From Bacteroidetes bacterium HGW-Bacteroidetes-16 (GTDB lineage Bacteria; Bacteroidota; Bacteroidia; Bacteroidales; F082): a DNA stretch of 64,000 bases. The notes under the pieces were generated by a model. That model saw nothing but the letters and a program-made list of their open reading frames with translations. It was not told the origin of the DNA and made no database searches. Positions 45,706 through 55,442 of the stretch are shown here, piece after piece. Position numbers and translations under genes: made by a program. Within the stretch, counting starts at the first letter, position 1. Every line of letters starts with the position of its first letter. The DNA is taken from contig PHDN01000018.1 of assembly GCA_002840975.1 (NCBI GenBank), positions 1 through 64,000 on the forward strand, given 5' to 3'.

Positions 45706-47046
45706 GTGGAAACCGAATTCTTTCAACAGTTTAAGACTTTTATTACGAAGAACAAACTTTTTTCGTTCAACGACAAAATTCTTTTGGCCGTGAGCGGGGG
45801 AGCCGATTCGGTGGTGATGGCCCACTTGTTTAAAGAACTGGAATATTCTATTTCCATTGCACATGTCAACTTCCGGTTAAGAGGTGATGAATCGGATGAA
45901 GATGAGCGATTTGTTCGGGAGTTGGCCCATCAATTGAATATTCCTGTTCATGTGAAAATGGTAGCAACAAAAGCCTATGCCGCCCAACACCATTTGTCAA
46001 CCCAGGTAGCTGCCCGCGATCTTCGTTACGCGTATTTTGATGAACTCTGTCAGGAGAATGGATATACACGGGTAGCACTGGGTCACCACCTCGACGATCA
46101 GGTGGAAACATTTTTCATCAACCTGATGCGGAGATCCGGATTGAAAGGCCTTGGAGGGATGCCCCTGACACGAAATAAATTCATCCGGCCTCTGTTATTT
46201 GCCCGCCGCAGTGAAATTGAACAATATGCCCGGCATCAGGGGATTGCTTTTCGCGATGATTCCTCCAATGGCGGGGACCTGTATCTGCGCAATAAAATTC
46301 GCCACCACCTGGTTCCGCCTTTGGAGGCGAACTTACCCGGATTTTCTGAAGCCCTTGCCTCAGGCATGAATCTTCTGAAGGAGGATGCGGAGCTCATTCA
46401 ACAGGTGGTTGCAGAAAAAAAGCAATTACTTTTCGCAATAAAAGGGGAGGAGATCCACCTCCCTGTAAGTGAATTAAAAAAACTGCATCCTCTTCATACC
46501 TGGCTCTATTACCTGCTGAGCGAATTTGATTTTAATCCACAGGTGCTTCATTCGGCTACAGAGGCCATTCTCAATTCCGAAAGCGGCAAATTGTTCGGGT
46601 CACACACCCACAGGATGGTGGTCGATCGAACGGAGGTAATTATCGTGCCTCTTGCTCAAAATCAGGTGGCACAAGCAAATTGGATTGATGTTGATCAAAC
46701 GGAAGTCCAATTTCCGGTGCATCTCCTGCTGGAAGTGATGGAAAACTCCCCCCGGCTGACCTTACAAGTCTCAAACAACATGGCGCTGTTCGATCGTGAC
46801 AAATTGCATTTTCCTTTATTGCTGCGGCCATGGCAGCAAGGCGATCGGTTTGTGCCATTTGGCATGAAAGGGTCGAAGCTGGTTAGTGATTTTTTGATCG
46901 ACCAAAAGATAAGTGTGGTAGAAAAAGAGCATGTTTTTGTTCTGGTTTCCGGCGATGAGATTATATGGGTGGTGGGACATCGTGCCGGCGGGCATGCTTC
47001 TGTAACAAATACAACACGTTTGGTTTTGAATGCCTGTCTGGTTTAA
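45706..47046 (+). CDS. tilS: tRNA(Ile)-lysidine synthetase
   Basis: A 446-residue enzyme that forms lysidine at C34 of tRNA-Ile(CAU). The N-terminal PP-loop ATPase motif is SGGADS at residues 30-35. ALGHHLDDQVETFFINLMRRSGLKGLGGM is the conserved tRNA/ATP region, and FRDDSSN..LRNKIRHHLVP is the family signature. C-terminal TilS domains follow (RPWQQGDRFVPFGMKGSKLVSDFL). The start codon is GTG, 27 bp after holB. Confidence 0.96.
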   Translation: METEFFQQFKTFITKNKLFSFNDKILLAVSGGADSVVMAHLFKELEYSISIAHVNFRLRGDESDEDERFVRELAHQLNIPVHVKMVATKAYAAQHHLSTQVAARDLRYAYFDELCQENGYTRVALGHHLDDQVETFFINLMRRSGLKGLGGMPLTRNKFIRPLLFARRSEIEQYARHQGIAFRDDSSNGGDLYLRNKIRHHLVPPLEANLPGFSEALASGMNLLKEDAELIQQVVAEKKQLLFAIKGEEIHLPVSELKKLHPLHTWLYYLLSEFDFNPQVLHSATEAILNSESGKLFGSHTHRMVVDRTEVIIVPLAQNQVAQANWIDVDQTEVQFPVHLLLEVMENSPRLTLQVSNNMALFDRDKLHFPLLLRPWQQGDRFVPFGMKGSKLVSDFLIDQKISVVEKEHVFVLVSGDEIIWVVGHRAGGHASVTNTTRLVLNACLV

Positions 47047-47124
47047 AACCTCACCTCTGCAACATTATTTTGTTAAAGGTTGTCAAAGGAAACATATCTG
47101 AGCAAGTGACTATGATAAACATGT

Positions 47125-47132
47125 TATTTTTG
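47125..47132 (+). promoter_or_regulatory. -7 element of dsbD
   Basis: TATTTTTG matches TAnnTTTG, 33 bp upstream of the ATG at 47166. No clear -33 box. Confidence 0.45.
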
Positions 47133-47165
47133 CAAACTAATTATTCAGTATAAATTAAGATTGAA

Positions 47166-49199
47166 ATGAAGGGACGATTAATAAGTTTATTGCTGTTATT
47201 TTCGCTTTTTTCGCACCTGCAGGCGCAAATATTGGAGCCTGTAAAATGGAGTTTTTCTTCAGAAAAGGTGAGCGAAGCGGAATATGACCTGGTGTTCAAG
47301 GCTGGCATCGATATGCACTGGCACCTGTATTCACAAGATATTCCCATGTCGCCACCTGCCACCACATTTAGCTTTACCGATAGCCGGGATTATTCACTGC
47401 AGGGACCGGTTATGGAAGAAAGTAAGGTGATTGAGGAATACGACCCCAATTTTGAAATGGTACTTAAATTCTTCGCCGAAGAAGCGATTTTTAAGCAAAG
47501 GGTAAAAATCGATGGAACCGGACAGGTTACCGTTGCAGGATATTTAAACTACATGTGTTGCGACGACACCAAATGTCTGCCACCCGAAGATGTGGAGTTT
47601 AGTTTTGTCCTGAATCCGCAGGAAACAGCTACGGTGACGGCAGGGAAATCAGACGGTGCCGACCAGGAAACAATTTCCGCATCCGGTGGTGACCTTGAAA
47701 AATACAAGACCATGTCGTTGTGGGCGTTTTTCTTCGTAGCACTTGGCGGCGGCTTTATTGCCTTGCTCACACCTTGTATTTATCCAATGATTCCCCTCAC
47801 GGTTTCATATTTTATGCACGGCAGCGAAAATAAATCCAAATCAATCTCAAAGGCCATTGTGTATGGCCTCTCCATCGTGCTTATCTATGTTTTTGCCGGA
47901 ACAATTGTGGCCGTGACGCTTGGAGAATCGTTCACCAATTGGTTGAGTACGCATTGGTTACCCAATATATTCTTCTTTTTACTGTTCACGGTTTTCGCGG
48001 CCTCCTTCTTCGGGATGTTCGAGATTGTTCTGCCTTCCTGGATGGTAAATCGTTCTGATAAACAAGCGGATAAGGGAGGTTATCTGGGTGCTTTTTTCAT
48101 GGCTTTTACCCTGGTGTTGGTTTCGTTTTCTTGCACAGCTCCCATCGCCGGATTTATTTTGGCCCTTTCCACTCAGGGCGAAGTCATCCTGCCCATTGTC
48201 GGGATGCTTGGGTTTTCGTTGGCCTTTGCCATACCATTCACCATTTTTGCTATTTTTCCAGCAGCCCTCGACAATCTTCCAAAATCAGGCGGATGGTTGA
48301 ACGCAGTGAAGGTGGTTATTGGTTTCATCGAACTGGCCCTGGGATTAAAGTTCCTGAGCGTTGCCGACCAGACCTATCACTGGCAAATTCTCGACCGCGA
48401 AGTGTACCTGGCCCTTTGGATCGCCATTTTTACCATCATGGGACTCTACCTGTTAGGAAAGATCAAATTCGCCCACGACAGCGAAGTGAAATACCTGGGT
48501 GTGCCTCGTATGATATTGGCCATCATCACCTTCAGTTTTGTGGTTTATTTGATTCCGGGAATGTTTGGCGCACCCTTAAAGGCCCTTTCAGGATGGACAC
48601 CTCCCATGACAACCCACGATTTTGATTTAAACGGTGTCATCCGTGATAACGTAAAACTCTACTCGGTTTCGGGAGAGAGCAATCAACCGGTGGAGATTTG
48701 TGAAAAACCCAAATACAGTGAGACGTTGCATCTTCCCCATGGACTGGAAGGATATTTCGACTTCAATCAGGCCCTGGCCTGTGCAAAAGAGCAAAACAAA
48801 CCCCTGTTTATCGACTTTACAGGCCATGGCTGTGTAAATTGCCGCGAAATGGAATCCAACGTGTGGTCCGATCCTAAAGTATTAAAACGCCTTCGCGAGA
48901 ACTACATCGTGCTGGCCATGTATGTGGACGACAAAAAAATTGTATTGCCCGAATCGGAATGGTATACTTCCGATTATGATGGCAAACTGAAGAAGACACT
49001 TGGTGCGGTAAACTTCGACTTCCAGAAAACAAAATTTGGCGTTAACGCGCAACCATATTATGTTTTGCTTGGTCATAATGGTCAGGTGTTGGCGCAGCCA
49101 AGGGCTTATGACCTTGATATAGACGCTTTTGCTGAGTTTTTGGACCTGGGTGTTGAGCATTTTAAAAACGGGAAAAGTGTTGCTCAAATAAACAAATAG
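47166..49199 (+). CDS. dsbD: Thiol:disulfide interchange protein DsbD
   Basis: A 677-residue protein that carries reducing power across the inner membrane. A signal peptide precedes the periplasmic N-terminal domain, which holds CCDDTKC in place of the usual CxxxxxC pair. The CcdA-like membrane domain has about eight helices and the two redox cysteines in LLTPCIYPMIP and SFSCTAPIAG. The C-terminal thioredoxin-like domain has the CVNC active site in FIDFTGHGCVNCREME. The domain order alpha-beta-gamma is complete. Such proteins supply electrons for periplasmic disulfide reduction or cytochrome c assembly. Confidence 0.94.
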   Translation: MKGRLISLLLLFSLFSHLQAQILEPVKWSFSSEKVSEAEYDLVFKAGIDMHWHLYSQDIPMSPPATTFSFTDSRDYSLQGPVMEESKVIEEYDPNFEMVLKFFAEEAIFKQRVKIDGTGQVTVAGYLNYMCCDDTKCLPPEDVEFSFVLNPQETATVTAGKSDGADQETISASGGDLEKYKTMSLWAFFFVALGGGFIALLTPCIYPMIPLTVSYFMHGSENKSKSISKAIVYGLSIVLIYVFAGTIVAVTLGESFTNWLSTHWLPNIFFFLLFTVFAASFFGMFEIVLPSWMVNRSDKQADKGGYLGAFFMAFTLVLVSFSCTAPIAGFILALSTQGEVILPIVGMLGFSLAFAIPFTIFAIFPAALDNLPKSGGWLNAVKVVIGFIELALGLKFLSVADQTYHWQILDREVYLALWIAIFTIMGLYLLGKIKFAHDSEVKYLGVPRMILAIITFSFVVYLIPGMFGAPLKALSGWTPPMTTHDFDLNGVIRDNVKLYSVSGESNQPVEICEKPKYSETLHLPHGLEGYFDFNQALACAKEQNKPLFIDFTGHGCVNCREMESNVWSDPKVLKRLRENYIVLAMYVDDKKIVLPESEWYTSDYDGKLKKTLGAVNFDFQKTKFGVNAQPYYVLLGHNGQVLAQPRAYDLDIDAFAEFLDLGVEHFKNGKSVAQINK

Positions 49200-49276
49200 A
49201 GCAATACGACCATTTAAAAGGTCGGGTTGAAGTTGCAAGAAAGTAATGAGTTTATATCATCGATTATGGTTTGTTG

Positions 49277-49307
49277 TTTGCGTTCTCATTAAAAGTATAT
49301 ATATTTG
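49277..49307 (+). promoter_or_regulatory. Bacteroidetes promoter of the first BNR-type T9SS paralogue
   Basis: TTTG at 49277-49280 and TATATTTG at 49300-49307 are separated by 19 nt, 34 bp upstream of the ATG. Confidence 0.75.
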
Positions 49308-49341
49308 TAGATTAAACAATTAATAATTTAAATTTATCACC

Positions 49342-51159
49342 ATGAAAAAAACACTACTATTTATTATGTTGGTGGCTGTTGGCAGTTTATCCTTTGCTCA
49401 AAGTGCCATGATGAAGCAACATGACAGGCTTCAGGAAATTAAAATGGAAAAACAAAAAGCAGTGAAGGATCAATCTTCATTTACAAGTGAAGTGGTTAGT
49501 CCTTATATAGCCAATGATAGAGCTGCTGATGTGGTTATCGGAAATACCGTTTACGATCTGCAATCAAATGCTACCATGCAACACCGTGCCTATATTTTTC
49601 CTGATGGCACCATGAGTGCTGTCTGGACGATGGGTTTTGTGCCTTCTTCTTACCCGGAACGCGGAACCGGATATAACTACCATGACGGAACCTCATGGGG
49701 ACCTGTTCCGACTGATCGGATAGAAGGTGAACGTGTGGGTTGGCCATGTATTGCTCCTTACGGTGAAACGGGTGAAATTGTATGTGTACACACCGCTGCA
49801 GATGGACTTTTGTTTAGCTGGCGTCCTGTAAAAGGTGAAGGTGACTGGAGCACTTTTAACCTGTATGGACCAGCAAGCACTGGTGGTTTAACATGGCCAC
49901 GCATGATCACTTCCGGCGAAAATAATGAGGTTATACATGTGATCGCCACACTATATACTGAAACATTTGCCGGACAAACAGCCCCAATTCTTTATTCGCG
50001 CAGTATGGATGGAGGTGTTACATGGGATCCGGAAAATATGATATTTGACGAAATCGGACCGGATTATACCGATGGTTTTGGTGGAGATGAATACTGTTGG
50101 GCACCAGCTGAAGGCAACACCATCGCATTTGTTGCTTTTGGTGGATTTACCGACGGAGCCGTTATGAAATCAACCGATGGTGGTGACAACTGGGATCGCA
50201 TTACTTTTTATAACAGCCCGGAACCTATGTATGACGGAACACAAGCTTTGCCTCGTTTTGGAGGTGGTGATTCGTATAATTCAGCTGTAATAGATGCTTC
50301 AGGGAAAGTTCATGTGGCTTTTGGTCGTATGTTGCACGCGTCAGATGGAACCGGTACAAGCTCTTATTATCCTTATACTGATGGGTTGATCTATTGGAAT
50401 GAAGACATGCCACCCCTCGACAGTGCTATGATTGGTAGTGATGTATTCGATCTGGATAACCTCGAAGCCAGTGGTTATTTACTGGCCCGTGCTCAAGATC
50501 ATGGTGATGATACGATAGTTGGTATTGCTACTTATCAGGCTTCACTAACATCTATGCCTCAACTTGTTTATAATGATGGTTTTATTTATGCTCAATACTC
50601 TGCCGTAAGCCTTGGGTTCGATAATTCTGAATTCAACTTCCGCCATATTTGGGGAGAAGTTTCAGAAGGTGATGGTTTATGGAGTACGCCAACAGATTAT
50701 ACGGGAGATGTCTTCCATATTTTTAGCGAATGCGTTTTTCCTTCGAGTTCGCCAACTATTAATACAGACATTCATACTATTTATCAAACCAGCAACATGC
50801 CTGGTATTGCTGAGCGTTACACCGGTCACGATCCAATCGACAATAACATAGTTGATTTAAAAATCCCATTGCATGTGGGCGTAAACAACCTGGATGTTGC
50901 CTCTTTTGAGGTATCACAGAATAGTCCTAATCCTGCTGTAAACAATACTACTATTGTGGTGAACACCTCAAAAATTGGACAAATCCAACTTAGGATTAAC
51001 AATATTCTGGGTCAGGAAGTTTATACTGAAATCGACAGAGGAACAACATTGGGATCGCATGCATTCCGCTTGGATGTATCCAATTATGAATCAGGGTTGT
51101 ACTTCTATACCATTACTGTTGGAAATCATTCTGTTACAAAAAAAATGCTGGTGAAATAG
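49342..51159 (+). CDS. T9SS-sorted BNR/sialidase-like propeller protein, paralogue 1
   Basis: A 605-residue secreted protein with a signal peptide (LLFIMLVAVGSLSFAQS). The body has Asp-box (BNR) motifs: SMDGGVTWDPEN and STDGGDNWDRI, typical of beta-propellers of the sialidase superfamily. GTGYNYHDGTSWGPVPTDRIE and SAVSLGFDNSEFNFRHIWGE are landmarks shared with the next two genes. The last ~75 residues are a type A T9SS sorting domain (SQNSPNPAVNNTTIVV ... GLYFYTITVGNHSVTKKMLVK). No sialidase arginine triad was recognised, so enzymatic activity is doubtful. It is the most diverged of the three tandem copies. Confidence 0.88.
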   Translation: MKKTLLFIMLVAVGSLSFAQSAMMKQHDRLQEIKMEKQKAVKDQSSFTSEVVSPYIANDRAADVVIGNTVYDLQSNATMQHRAYIFPDGTMSAVWTMGFVPSSYPERGTGYNYHDGTSWGPVPTDRIEGERVGWPCIAPYGETGEIVCVHTAADGLLFSWRPVKGEGDWSTFNLYGPASTGGLTWPRMITSGENNEVIHVIATLYTETFAGQTAPILYSRSMDGGVTWDPENMIFDEIGPDYTDGFGGDEYCWAPAEGNTIAFVAFGGFTDGAVMKSTDGGDNWDRITFYNSPEPMYDGTQALPRFGGGDSYNSAVIDASGKVHVAFGRMLHASDGTGTSSYYPYTDGLIYWNEDMPPLDSAMIGSDVFDLDNLEASGYLLARAQDHGDDTIVGIATYQASLTSMPQLVYNDGFIYAQYSAVSLGFDNSEFNFRHIWGEVSEGDGLWSTPTDYTGDVFHIFSECVFPSSSPTINTDIHTIYQTSNMPGIAERYTGHDPIDNNIVDLKIPLHVGVNNLDVASFEVSQNSPNPAVNNTTIVVNTSKIGQIQLRINNILGQEVYTEIDRGTTLGSHAFRLDVSNYESGLYFYTITVGNHSVTKKMLVK

Positions 51160-51187
51160 TACAGTTATTTTTATCAAAATTGATGGA

Positions 51188-51218
51188 GGCTGCCTGAAAT
51201 TTTCAGGTAGCCTTTTTT
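51188..51218 (+). terminator. Rho-independent terminator after paralogue 1
   Basis: A near-perfect 12-bp inverted repeat, GGCTGCCTGAAA with TTTCAGGTAGCC (one G-U pair), is followed by six T. Confidence 0.85.
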
Positions 51219-51341
51219 CGTTGTTTTATTAAAGGAGCATCGCAAAGATTTACTTATCATGTTGTTCTCAAACAAAAGGGTTTATTGTATTTCAAAAAAA
51301 GGAAAATTTTTCATTCATCCTTTTATATGAATAATTATTAT

Positions 51342-51349
51342 TAAGTTTG
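51342..51349 (+). promoter_or_regulatory. -7 element of BNR paralogue 2
   Basis: TAAGTTTG, followed by TCC, lies 52 bp upstream of the ATG. The same octamer at almost the same distance precedes paralogue 3, suggesting that the promoter was duplicated with the gene. Confidence 0.5.
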
Positions 51350-51401
51350 TCCCCTAAATAAAAATTCTTATTAAACTATTGTAAATTTAAATGATTGAAA
51401 C

Positions 51402-53273
51402 ATGAAGAAAATTTTACTTTTTGCAATCGCACTTGGGTTTGTAAGTGTTGGGATTGCTCAGGTTAGCCAGTATGCTCCAAAAGCCTGGTACAAAACCGTT
51501 AAGCAAAATAACAAGGTGTATATTGCCGAACAGGAAGTTTCCTTTACCGGTGAGATTAATCCTACCGTAGCCAGCGATCGGGCTGCCGATAAGGTAATTG
51601 GCGAAACCTGGTACGACTTACAGTCGAATTCATCCATGGCAAACAGAATTTACGCCTTTGATGACGGAACCATTGGTGCTACCTGGACAAGAGGAATGAA
51701 CCCAACTGCCTATGCTGATCGTGGTACCGGTTATAATTATTTTGATGGAACCAATTGGGGAGCCTATCCTACCGAACGTATTGAAGATGTTCGCACAGGC
51801 TGGCCCAGCTTAGCACCTTACGGTCAAAATGGTGAAATCGTTGTTTCGCACCTTGGTGCAAATGGCCTGCAATTTAGCTGGCGCGAAAACAAAGGCACAG
51901 GCGACTGGAATTATTTCAACCTCGTAGGTCCTGCTGCTCAACCTGACTTGTTATGGCCCCGTATGATTACTTCCGGTGAAAACCATGACGTGATCCATGT
52001 GATTGCCTGTGCCGGTAACGCAGTAACCTATGAAGGTTTGACCATGGCCCTGCTTTATTCACGTTCTACTGATGGTGGCCTTACCTGGGATCCAGAAAAT
52101 GTAATTCTCGATGGTCTGGGTTCAGACTATACAAATGGCTGGGGTGGTGATGATTACAGCTGGGCACAGCCTGTGGGCGAAACCCTCGCTTTTGTTGCCT
52201 TTGGCGGTGTGGCTGACGGTGTATTGATGAAATCGACCGATGGTGGCGACAACTGGACCAGGACTACTTTCTATCAAAGCCCTGATCCATTTTTTGATGG
52301 TAATGGCGGCGACCTTCCACAATGTGGTGGTGGTGACGGATACAATGCCGTGGCACTTGATGACGAAGGCATGGCCCATATAGCCTTCGGACGTCAGATT
52401 CATTTGGATGATACCCCGGATGATGATAGCTGGTCATATTATCCCTACTCAGATGGATTGGTGTACTGGAATGAAACCATGCCTGCCCTTGATACAGCCA
52501 TGATTCAGGCAGATATCCTTCCTTCAGACTGGACAACCATGAACCTGTATCAAAATGGAAACCTGGCTGCCTGGACTCAGGAGCACGGTACCGACACCAT
52601 TGTGGGTGTTGCTCCTTATTATGGATCGCTTACCTCTATGCCACAGCTCGTGATTACACGCGATGATTTTGGAACGCAAATCGTACAGGTATTTTATTCG
52701 GCTGTTTCTGTTGGTTTCGATAACAGCGAATTTAACTTCCGCCATATCTGGGGTCGTTTTACAGAAGGTGATGGCAGGTTTAGTGCTTTTACCGATTACA
52801 CCAGCGATGTATTCCACATTTTCAGCGAATGTGTATTCCCAAGTGTTGCGCAAACCATGCCTGATAACAAATATCATATTTTGTATCAAACAGATAACAT
52901 GCCAGGAAATAGTTTGCAACCCAACACCGCACCCACCCACGATCCTGTTTTGAATAACATGGTTTACCTGACAGTTAGCCCGCTTCCTGTGAATGTAAAC
53001 GAAAATGTTGGTCAGTCACTCGAAATTTCACAAAACTATCCAAACCCATTTAATGGTAAAACTTATGTTGAAGTAACCCTGAACAAGGCCTCCAATGTGA
53101 GCATGGAAGTTTATACCTTAACGGGGCAAAAGGTGGCCATGAACGACTACGGATTTAGAGCCGCAGGTTCACACAACATAGCCATCGATGGCAGCCAACT
53201 CACCACCGGAATTTATTTCTACACCGTAACTGCAGGTGAAAGCAAAGTAACCCGCAAAATGATGGTTGACTAA
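51402..53273 (+). CDS. T9SS-sorted BNR/sialidase-like propeller protein, paralogue 2
   Basis: A 623-residue secreted protein (signal peptide MKKILLFAIALGFVSVGIAQ). It is nearly collinear with paralogue 3: QYAPKAWYKTVKQ, ADRGTGYNYFDGTNWGAYP, STDGGLTWDPENV, STDGGDNWTRT, PDDDSWSYYPYSDGLVYW, SAVSVGFDNSEFNFRHIWGRF. The sorting domain ends GIYFYTVTAGESKVTRKMMVD. Asp boxes indicate a propeller. The QCGGGDGYNAVALDDEG loop replaces the shorter loop of paralogue 1. It has its own promoter and terminator. Confidence 0.88.
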   Translation: MKKILLFAIALGFVSVGIAQVSQYAPKAWYKTVKQNNKVYIAEQEVSFTGEINPTVASDRAADKVIGETWYDLQSNSSMANRIYAFDDGTIGATWTRGMNPTAYADRGTGYNYFDGTNWGAYPTERIEDVRTGWPSLAPYGQNGEIVVSHLGANGLQFSWRENKGTGDWNYFNLVGPAAQPDLLWPRMITSGENHDVIHVIACAGNAVTYEGLTMALLYSRSTDGGLTWDPENVILDGLGSDYTNGWGGDDYSWAQPVGETLAFVAFGGVADGVLMKSTDGGDNWTRTTFYQSPDPFFDGNGGDLPQCGGGDGYNAVALDDEGMAHIAFGRQIHLDDTPDDDSWSYYPYSDGLVYWNETMPALDTAMIQADILPSDWTTMNLYQNGNLAAWTQEHGTDTIVGVAPYYGSLTSMPQLVITRDDFGTQIVQVFYSAVSVGFDNSEFNFRHIWGRFTEGDGRFSAFTDYTSDVFHIFSECVFPSVAQTMPDNKYHILYQTDNMPGNSLQPNTAPTHDPVLNNMVYLTVSPLPVNVNENVGQSLEISQNYPNPFNGKTYVEVTLNKASNVSMEVYTLTGQKVAMNDYGFRAAGSHNIAIDGSQLTTGIYFYTVTAGESKVTRKMMVD

Positions 53274-53291
53274 TCGCATCCAACTTTTTTA

Positions 53292-53325
53292 AAAAAAGAG
53301 GTTCCGGCAGGAGCCTCTTTTTTTT
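53292..53325 (+). terminator. Rho-independent terminator after paralogue 2
   Basis: Stem AGAGGTTCC with GGAGCCTCT (one G-U pair), loop GGCA, then a run of eight or more T. The preceding A-run also makes it a candidate bidirectional terminator. Confidence 0.85.
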
Positions 53326-53353
53326 ATTTCTATAAAACCTGAAAAAAATAGTT

Positions 53354-53361
53354 TAAGTTTG
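53354..53361 (+). promoter_or_regulatory. -7 element of BNR paralogue 3
   Basis: TAAGTTTG, followed by TCA, lies 44 bp upstream of the ATG. It is identical to the octamer upstream of paralogue 2. Confidence 0.5.
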
Positions 53362-53405
53362 TCACTCACAGAAAATGATCTTTTGTTAAACTAATTAATT
53401 AAACC

Positions 53406-55277
53406 ATGAAAAAAATAATACTCATTGCACTGGCTATGGGTTTTGCCGGTGCCGGCATAGCCCAGGTAGCTCAATACAAGCCAAAAGCCTGGTACAAAAA
53501 CGTAAAACAGGCCAACAGGGTGATGAATGACGAGCCCGGTACAACTTATATCGTCGATCTGAATCCTACTGTTTCCAATTCGCGTGCTGCCGATGTGGTG
53601 ATTGGTGACAGCTGGTACGACAACCAATCGAATGCCGCCATTGGCACCCGGATTTTTGCCTTTGATGACGGGACCATGGGCGCCACCTGGATCAGGGGCA
53701 TGACACCTACTGCCTATGCTGATCGTGGTACCGGATATAATTATTTTGATGGAACCAGTTGGGGTGCTATTCCAACCGAAAGGGTGGAAGAGGTGCGCAC
53801 CGGATGGCCGAGTTATGCACCTTATGGTATCAATGGAGAAATTATCTGTGCGCATACCGGTGGAAACGCTGGTCTCCAGTTTAGCTGGCGTGAAAACAAA
53901 GGCGAAGGCGACTGGAATTACTTTACCCTTGCCGGACCGGCTGCTCAGCCTGATTTAACCTGGCCTAAAATGATGACCTCAGGAGAAAATAACGAGGTGA
54001 TTCATGTAATTGCTTGTGCCGGAAACGCAGTAGCCTACGAAGGCCTGATTAACGCGTTGCTCTATTCTCGTTCTATGGATGGAGGCCTCACCTGGGATCC
54101 CGAAAATGTCGTCCTCGATGGCATGGGTTCAGATTATACCAGCGGATGGGGTGGTGATTCCTATTCGTTCGCACATCCTGTGGGCAATACCCTTGCCTTT
54201 GTTGCATTTGGTGGTATAAAAGATGGTATTGTGATGAAATCAACCGATGGAGGTGACAATTGGGAACGGATTCTTTTTTATGAAAGCCCCGATCCCTACT
54301 TTGATGGCAACGGTGGCGACCTGCCACAATGCGGGGGTGGTGATGGTTATAATGACATTGTCATCGACGACCAGGGCGTGGTGCATGTGGCCTTTGGACG
54401 CCAGATTCATTTGGATGATATTCCTGATGATGATTCGTGGTCGTATTATCCCTACTCAGATGGATTGGTGTATTGGAAAGAAGGCATGCCTATACTGGAT
54501 ACAGCCATGATTCAATCGGTAATTTATCCTGAAGACTGGACAACCATGAACCTATATCAAAGCGGCATGTTGGCTGCCTGGACACAACCTCATGGAGGAG
54601 ATACCCTCATTGGTGTTGCCACGTACCAGGCCTCGCTCACCAGCATGCCTCAATTGGTGATTACCCGTGATGCCTTTGGAACACAAATCGTTCAGCTATT
54701 TTATTCCGCGGTTTCTGTTGGGTTTGATAACAGCGAATTCAATTTCCGTCATATTTGGGGCAGGTTTACCGAAGGCGATGGCAGGTTTAGTCCTTATACT
54801 GATTATACAGGTGATGTATTCCATATTTTTAGCGAATGTGTTTATCCCAGCGTGGCTCAAACCATGTCCGATAATAAATTTCATATGTTGTATCAAACGG
54901 ATAACATGCCCGGGAACAGCATTATACCTACCACGCCATCACACGATCCGGTTTTAAACAACATGGTTTATTTGGAAATCAGTCCACTACCGGTAAATGT
55001 AACCGACAATGTAGCACAATCGCTCGAAATTTCTCAAAACTTTCCCAATCCATTTAATGGGAAAACCTATGTGGAAGTAACCTTAAATCAGGCATCCAAC
55101 GTGAGCATGGAAGTTTATACCCTGACCGGACAAAAAGTGGCCATGAGCGATTACGGATATAAAACTACCGGACTGCACACCATCGCCATTGATGCAAGCC
55201 AGCTTAATACCGGTGTTTATTTCTACACCATTACTGCCGGCGAAAGCAAAGTAACCCGCAAAATGATGGTTGAATAG
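53406..55277 (+). CDS. T9SS-sorted BNR/sialidase-like propeller protein, paralogue 3
   Basis: A 623-residue protein of the same length as paralogue 2 and very similar over the full length, with a signal peptide (LIALAMGFAGAGIAQ) and a T9SS sorting domain ending GVYFYTITAGESKVTRKMMVE. Propeller motifs are SMDGGLTWDPENV and STDGGDNWERI. Long blocks differ from paralogue 2 mostly at third codon positions, which points to an older duplication under purifying selection. Some blocks around PYSDGLVYW are almost identical at DNA level, possibly from gene conversion. Function is unknown, perhaps surface binding. Confidence 0.88.
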   Translation: MKKIILIALAMGFAGAGIAQVAQYKPKAWYKNVKQANRVMNDEPGTTYIVDLNPTVSNSRAADVVIGDSWYDNQSNAAIGTRIFAFDDGTMGATWIRGMTPTAYADRGTGYNYFDGTSWGAIPTERVEEVRTGWPSYAPYGINGEIICAHTGGNAGLQFSWRENKGEGDWNYFTLAGPAAQPDLTWPKMMTSGENNEVIHVIACAGNAVAYEGLINALLYSRSMDGGLTWDPENVVLDGMGSDYTSGWGGDSYSFAHPVGNTLAFVAFGGIKDGIVMKSTDGGDNWERILFYESPDPYFDGNGGDLPQCGGGDGYNDIVIDDQGVVHVAFGRQIHLDDIPDDDSWSYYPYSDGLVYWKEGMPILDTAMIQSVIYPEDWTTMNLYQSGMLAAWTQPHGGDTLIGVATYQASLTSMPQLVITRDAFGTQIVQLFYSAVSVGFDNSEFNFRHIWGRFTEGDGRFSPYTDYTGDVFHIFSECVYPSVAQTMSDNKFHMLYQTDNMPGNSIIPTTPSHDPVLNNMVYLEISPLPVNVTDNVAQSLEISQNFPNPFNGKTYVEVTLNQASNVSMEVYTLTGQKVAMSDYGYKTTGLHTIAIDASQLNTGVYFYTITAGESKVTRKMMVE

Positions 55278-55300
55278 TCTTCAATTGTTTCAATAATGAG

Positions 55301-55328
55301 AAGGCTCCCGAAAGGGGGCCTTTTTTTT
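55301..55328 (+). terminator. Rho-independent terminator after paralogue 3
   Basis: Stem AAGGCTCCC with GGGGGCCTT (one G-U pair), GAAA tetraloop, then eight T, 23 bp past the stop codon. Confidence 0.88.
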
Positions 55329-55442
55329 GTAGTCAGTTGCAAAGAGCGGGGTTCGTCGGGGGAGCATCTGTATTATTCTTCTTGTTTCTTTTGAAGTCAG
55401 AACTGCCTCCATGCCTACGGCAGATAAACCGGCAGTCAAACC

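Noticed and set aside
49206-49225. Small inverted repeat CGACC/GGTCG after dsbD as a terminator
   Set aside because: Only 5 bp of stem with an 8-nt A+T loop and no T-run, too weak to call.
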